Positions 5,670 to 8,982 of a stretch of DNA of 8,982 bases are shown here, in pieces. Within the stretch, counting starts at the first letter, position 1. Every line of letters begins with the position of its first letter. The translations under genes and the position numbers were made by a program. Source of the DNA: Actinomycetota bacterium. GTDB taxonomy: Bacteria; Actinomycetota; Acidimicrobiia; IMCC26256; PALSA-610. The stretch is taken from positions 1-8,982 of the forward strand of contig JAUZEI010000471.1 in assembly GCA_030839105.1 (NCBI GenBank), in the 5' to 3' direction. Under the pieces are notes generated by a model that was given only the letters and a program-made list of their open reading frames with translations, was not told the DNA's origin and did no database searches.

Positions 5670-6694
5670 AGCTCGGGTACATGATCGGCTATTGGGGCGC
5701 CCAGCCCCCGACGGGTGTTCCGGTGGCACTCGCGGAAGCGGAACAGCTCGGGTACGACTCGTGCTGGACGGCCGAGGCCTACGGTTCCGACGCGTTGACA
5801 CCGCTCGCGTGGTGGGGCGCGCAGACGTCGCGTATCAAGCTCGGCACTTCGATCTGCCAGATCTCGGCGCGGACGCCGACCGCGATGGCGATGGCCGCGC
5901 TCACGCTCGACCATCTGTCGGGCGGGCGGTTCGTGCTCGGTCTGGGCGCTTCCGGCCCGCAGGTGGCCGAGGGCTGGTACGGCGACGACTACCGCAAACC
6001 GCTCGCCCGGACGCGCGAGTACGTCGACATCGTGCGCCAGGTCTTGGCGCGCGAGGCCCCCGTCGAGTTTCGCGGCGAGCACTACCAGCTGCCGCTGCCG
6101 GGGGGCAGTGGCCTGGGCAAGCCGCTCAAGTCGATCACGCATCCATTGCGCGCCGATCTACCGATCTATCTCGCGGCGGAGGGGCCCAAGAACGTGTCAC
6201 TCGCGGCGGAGATCGCCGACGGTTGGCTGCCGATGTTCTACGCGCCGCGCAACGATACGTTCTACCGCGACGCGTTGGCGGAAGGATTCGCGCGAGCGGG
6301 CGCGCGACGCACCGCTGACACGTTCGAGGTCGCGTGCCTCGTGCCGGTGATCATTGCCGACGACGTCGAGACTGCAGCCGACATGTACCGGCCGGTGCTC
6401 GCGCTCTACATCGGCGGCATGGGTGCGCGCGAGGTGAACTTCCACAACAACGTGTTCGGGCGCATGGGTTACGAAGGTGAAGCGAAGCTGATCCAGGACC
6501 TTTATCTCGACGGCAAGAAGGCGGAGGCGGCGGCCGCAGTGCCCACCCGGCTCGTCGAGGACGTCGCGCTCATCGGTTCGCGCGAGAAGATCCGCGACGA
6601 CCTCGCGATGTGGCGGGAGTCGGCGGTGACGACGATGGTCGTGTCGGGCGCGACCGAACAATTGAGGACGATTGCGGAGCTGGTACACGGATGA
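5654..6694 (+). CDS. LLM-class F420-dependent oxidoreductase (Rv3520c-like)
   Basis: The 346-residue protein is a luciferase-like TIM-barrel oxidoreductase, of the kind that uses reduced or oxidised coenzyme F420 (some relatives use FMNH2). Visible landmarks are the first strand LKLGYMIGYW, EAEQLGYDSCWTAEAYGSDAL, the strand IKLGTSICQI followed by RTPTAMAMAALTLDHLSGGRF, the cofactor-binding GLGASGPQVAEGWYG, and LPIYLAAEGPKNVSLAAEIADGW. The tail has a variable helical region and IGSREKIRDDLAMWRE. Length and order match the family. The substrate is unknown. The gene overlaps the thioesterase by 16 bases and shares ATGA with the next gene, so translation is probably coupled along the set. Confidence 0.92.
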   Translation: MQHDLKLGYMIGYWGAQPPTGVPVALAEAEQLGYDSCWTAEAYGSDALTPLAWWGAQTSRIKLGTSICQISARTPTAMAMAALTLDHLSGGRFVLGLGASGPQVAEGWYGDDYRKPLARTREYVDIVRQVLAREAPVEFRGEHYQLPLPGGSGLGKPLKSITHPLRADLPIYLAAEGPKNVSLAAEIADGWLPMFYAPRNDTFYRDALAEGFARAGARRTADTFEVACLVPVIIADDVETAADMYRPVLALYIGGMGAREVNFHNNVFGRMGYEGEAKLIQDLYLDGKKAEAAAAVPTRLVEDVALIGSREKIRDDLAMWRESAVTTMVVSGATEQLRTIAELVHG

Positions 6695-8685
6695 TCGAAC
6701 TGAGTTCCGAAGAGGCGCGCGTCCTCGGTTGCCTGATGGAGAAGGCGGTCACCACGCCGGACAACTACCCGTTGTCGGTGAACGCGTTGATCAATGCGTG
6801 CAACCAGAGCACGAACCGCGACCCGATCGTGGCGTACGACGAGGCGACGGTGGAGCGCGCGCTCGACGGGCTCCGCGAGAAACGCGTCTCCCGCCGGGTG
6901 CGCGCCACGGGCCAGCGGGTGGTGAAGCACCGCCACGTCGTCGACGAGGCGCTGCAGCTCTCCGTACCCGAGTACACGGTGCTCGGTGTGCTGTTGCTGA
7001 GGGGCGCCCAGACGCCCGGGGAGCTGAAGCAACGCGCCGAGCGCTGGCACACGTTCCGTTCGCTCGACGACCTGGAGGAAACCCTCCAGCGCCTCGCCGA
7101 CAAGGACTACGTGCGCCAGCTCGAGCGGCGGCCCGGCCAGAAGGAATCGCGCTGGATGACGCTGATCGTGACGGGCGCGGAGGCTGCGTTCGCCGCGGCG
7201 GGGGCGCCGAGTGTCGCGGCGCGTGCGTCGGTGGCGACCGAAGTCGATGGCGAGGGGTCGAACCGCGACCCGATGCCGGCGCCCGCGGTCGAGCCGGATA
7301 CTCGCGTCGAACGTTCGCTCGAAGTTCGTAACCCGGCCACCGACGAGCTCATTCGCAGCGTCGCCGTCACGGACGAGCGCGAGGTGGAGCGCAAGGTCGA
7401 GCGCGCCCGGCGGGCGCAGCCCGCATGGGCCGCGCGCAGCTACGACGAGCGCGCCACGCTCCTACGCGCGTTTCGCGATCTGCTCGAAGCCGAGACCGAG
7501 GAATGCGCGCAGATCACGACCCGCGAGATGGGGAAGCCGATCGTCCAGTCCCGCAACGAAGTGCGCGCGGTGCTCGACCGCGTCGACTGGAACGTCGAAC
7601 ACGTGGGTGCGGTGATCGCGCCGCGCGCGGTGGCGGCGGCGGCTCCGGGTCCGGTCGAGGAGCGCGTGACATACGAGCCCGTCGGCCTGGTGGCGCACAT
7701 CAGCGCGTGGAACTACCCGTACTTCGTCGGCCTGGGTGCCGTCGTCCCGGCACTCCTGACGGGCAACGCGGTGCTGTACAAACCCTCGGAGCACGCCACA
7801 CTCACCGGGCTGCGGATCGTCGACATCATGCACCGGGCCGGGATACCCGTCGACATCGTGCAGACGATCGTCGGGAGTGGGGCGGCGGGCGCGGCGCTCG
7901 TCTCGGCCGAGATCGACATGGTGTGCTTCACGGGGTCGTACGAGACGGGTCGCCGGGTCGCCCGGTCCGTCGCCGACCGGCTCGTTCGGGTCCAGCTGGA
8001 GCTGGGCGGCAAGGACGGCGCATACGTGTGTGACGACGTCGACGTCGACTCGGCCGCGTTGGCCGTGGCAGAGGGTGCCTTCTACAACGGCGGGCAGTCG
8101 TGTTCGGCGATCGAGCGTGTCTACGTGCACGACGCGATCTTCGACCGCTTCGTCGACGCGTTCGTCGACGTCGTGGGCGCCTACCGAACCGGGGACCCCG
8201 ACGACGAGCACACCGACGTCGGTCCGCTCGCGCGTGCCGCGCAGCTCGACGTGCTCGACGCCCAGGTCGGGGACGCGGTTGCGAAAGGGGCGCGGGTGCT
8301 GTGCGGCGGCAAGCGGATCGATCGTCCGGGCGCGTGGTTCGAACCGACCGTGCTGGTCGATGTCGACCCGAGCATGAGTGTGATGCGCGACGAGACGTTC
8401 GGACCGGTGGTCGGACTGCAACGGGTGCGCGATGACACCGAAGCGCGGCTCAGCCTCGACGACACGGAGTTCGGGCTGGGCGGATCGGTGTTCTCCGCGG
8501 AGCGAACGCGTGCGGAGAGGATCCTCTCCCGGCTCGAAGTGGGCAACGCCTACTGGAATCGCTCGGACCGCTCGAGCGTGACGCTGCCGTGGTCGGGTCG
8601 CCGGCACAGCGGCATGGGCGTGTCGATGTCGGAGTCCGGCATCCGTGCGTTCGTACGCGAGAAGGCCTGGCACCTCGGACCGTGA
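6691..8685 (+). CDS. YceH/DUF480 winged-helix domain fused to an aldehyde dehydrogenase
   Basis: One 664-residue frame holds two complete domains. Residues 1 to about 175 are the YceH (DUF480) family: LSSEEARVLGCLMEKAVTTP, YPLSVNALINACNQSTNRDP, QTPGELKQRAERWHTF and RPGQKESRW. The family has a tandem winged-helix fold and no firmly known role. Residues about 178-208 are an Ala/Pro-rich linker. From about residue 209 to the end is an NAD(P)-dependent aldehyde dehydrogenase, with Asn341 (SAWNYPYF), Lys364 (LYKPSEHAT), general base Glu437 (LELGGKDG), nucleophile Cys471 (GGQSCSA) and ETFGPVVGL. All key residues are present, so it should oxidise an aldehyde to an acid; it looks closest to succinate-semialdehyde-type enzymes, which is a weak call. 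ATG 6691 overlaps the LLM stop as ATGA. In-frame starts in the linker are ATG 7273 and GTG 7231, but neither has a convincing ribosome binding site or -10. A lost stop codon or assembly error at the junction is the alternative. Confidence 0.9.
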   Translation: MIELSSEEARVLGCLMEKAVTTPDNYPLSVNALINACNQSTNRDPIVAYDEATVERALDGLREKRVSRRVRATGQRVVKHRHVVDEALQLSVPEYTVLGVLLLRGAQTPGELKQRAERWHTFRSLDDLEETLQRLADKDYVRQLERRPGQKESRWMTLIVTGAEAAFAAAGAPSVAARASVATEVDGEGSNRDPMPAPAVEPDTRVERSLEVRNPATDELIRSVAVTDEREVERKVERARRAQPAWAARSYDERATLLRAFRDLLEAETEECAQITTREMGKPIVQSRNEVRAVLDRVDWNVEHVGAVIAPRAVAAAAPGPVEERVTYEPVGLVAHISAWNYPYFVGLGAVVPALLTGNAVLYKPSEHATLTGLRIVDIMHRAGIPVDIVQTIVGSGAAGAALVSAEIDMVCFTGSYETGRRVARSVADRLVRVQLELGGKDGAYVCDDVDVDSAALAVAEGAFYNGGQSCSAIERVYVHDAIFDRFVDAFVDVVGAYRTGDPDDEHTDVGPLARAAQLDVLDAQVGDAVAKGARVLCGGKRIDRPGAWFEPTVLVDVDPSMSVMRDETFGPVVGLQRVRDDTEARLSLDDTEFGLGGSVFSAERTRAERILSRLEVGNAYWNRSDRSSVTLPWSGRRHSGMGVSMSESGIRAFVREKAWHLGP

Positions 8686-8722
8686 ACGATGCCGGACGGG
8701 TCGGTTGGCGCGCCGGCCGTCG

Positions 8723-8728
8723 TATCCT
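8723..8728 (+). promoter_or_regulatory. Possible -10 hexamer for the DsbA-like gene
   Basis: TATCCT ends 6 bases before GTG 8735, in a 49-base gap after the aldehyde dehydrogenase stop. It is the closest match to consensus TANNNT among the gene starts here and suggests a separate leaderless transcript. No clear -35 or Shine-Dalgarno sequence is seen. Confidence 0.5.
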
Positions 8729-8734
8729 CGGGCT

Positions 8735-8982
8735 GTGACTGCGGTCGAGTTCTTTGTCGATCCGAGCTGTCCTTGGGCATGGCTCACGGCGCAATGGATC
8801 CGGGAGGTTGCACCGGAACGCGATCTCGAGGTGACGTGGCGGTCGTACTGCATCGAGATTCGTGACGACTACGGCGTCTCCCCGACGATGGCGCCCGAGC
8901 GCCGGGAGATGGCGCTGGTCGGCCACGCCATCTCGCATCGGATGCTGCGGCTGTTCGAGGCGGCCCGGGCCCGCTTCGGTGA
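8735..8982 (+). CDS. DsbA-family thioredoxin-fold protein, 3'-truncated by window edge
   Basis: The frame starts at GTG 8735 and is still open at the last base, giving 82 residues. The N-terminus VEFFVDPSCPWAWLTAQWI followed by DLEVTWRSYCIEI is typical of the actinobacterial DsbA-like group related to Rv2466c, a mycothiol-dependent reductase. It has the first strand, active-site Cys12 and the second strand of the thioredoxin fold, then the beginning of the helical insert. The active site reads CPWA, not CPWC, so the resolving Cys is missing and a one-cysteine, mycothiol-linked mechanism is more likely than a disulfide exchange. No signal peptide is present, so it should be cytosolic. Substrate is unknown. 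Confidence 0.82.
   Translation, partial: MTAVEFFVDPSCPWAWLTAQWIREVAPERDLEVTWRSYCIEIRDDYGVSPTMAPERREMALVGHAISHRMLRLFEAARARFG

Noticed and set aside
8035..8050. Short repeated GACGTC units
   Set aside because: They encode a Val-Asp run in the aldehyde dehydrogenase and are explained by codon choice.
8695..8721. Possible terminator hairpin after the aldehyde dehydrogenase (GACGG with CCGTC, plus the GGCGCGCC palindrome)
   Set aside because: The outer stem is only 5 bp with bulges and no T-tract. The palindrome is expected in such GC-rich DNA.
7462..8853. A 463-codon open frame on the minus strand opposite the aldehyde dehydrogenase
   Set aside because: It is composed of Arg/His/Asp-rich low-complexity sequence with no domain motif, and it lies antisense to a gene with all catalytic residues. 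This is a common artefact of GC-rich DNA.

Overview
The window is a GC-rich piece of bacterial chromosome, densely packed with ordinary-looking metabolic genes. The gene content suggests an actinobacterium: an F420-type luciferase-like oxidoreductase, an Rv1155-like PPOX/F420 split-barrel protein, several acyl-CoA dehydrogenases, a two-hotdog acyl-ACP thioesterase and an Rv2466c-like DsbA protein. Many GTG starts and repeated signs of leaderless transcription fit this. Aat and a YceH/DUF480 protein are unusual for mycobacteria-like lineages, so a deep-branching group such as Acidimicrobiia is my best guess. That placement is inference. I see no mobile element, tRNA, rRNA, CRISPR array or phage gene, and no gene-free stretch longer than 50 bases.

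Layout. Bases 1-906 hold the 3' part of an acyl-CoA dehydrogenase. A 31-base gap leads to 938-1924, one reading frame joining leucyl/phenylalanyl-tRNA-protein transferase (Aat) to an ArsC/glutaredoxin-like arsenate reductase domain. This gene converges on a PPOX-family gene (1931-2359, minus). The two stop codons sit in the two arms of one perfect 8-bp hairpin. The PPOX gene diverges from a second acyl-CoA dehydrogenase (2384-3634, plus) across only 24 bases. A poly-gamma-glutamate hydrolase-family gene follows (about 3643-4230, plus). Its 3' end overlaps, on the opposite strand, a histidine phosphatase gene (4172-4903, minus). That gene diverges from an overlapping three-gene set: acyl-ACP thioesterase (4938-5669), F420-type luciferase-like oxidoreductase (5654-6694) and a YceH/DUF480-aldehyde dehydrogenase fusion (6691-8685). 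A DsbA-like gene begins at 8735 and runs off the end.

How the genes relate. The thioesterase, LLM oxidoreductase and aldehyde dehydrogenase overlap and are probably co-expressed; with the two acyl-CoA dehydrogenases they suggest fatty-acyl and aldehyde metabolism. I can show no specific pathway. No obvious new defence or mobile system is visible. The most unusual points are the two single-frame fusions (Aat-ArsC and DUF480-ALDH) and the promoter layout. Six gene starts, plus the internal ArsC start, have a TANNNT hexamer ending 6-8 bases before the start codon. These include two very tight divergent promoter pairs, one built on a perfect AAGCTA/TAGCTT inverted repeat.
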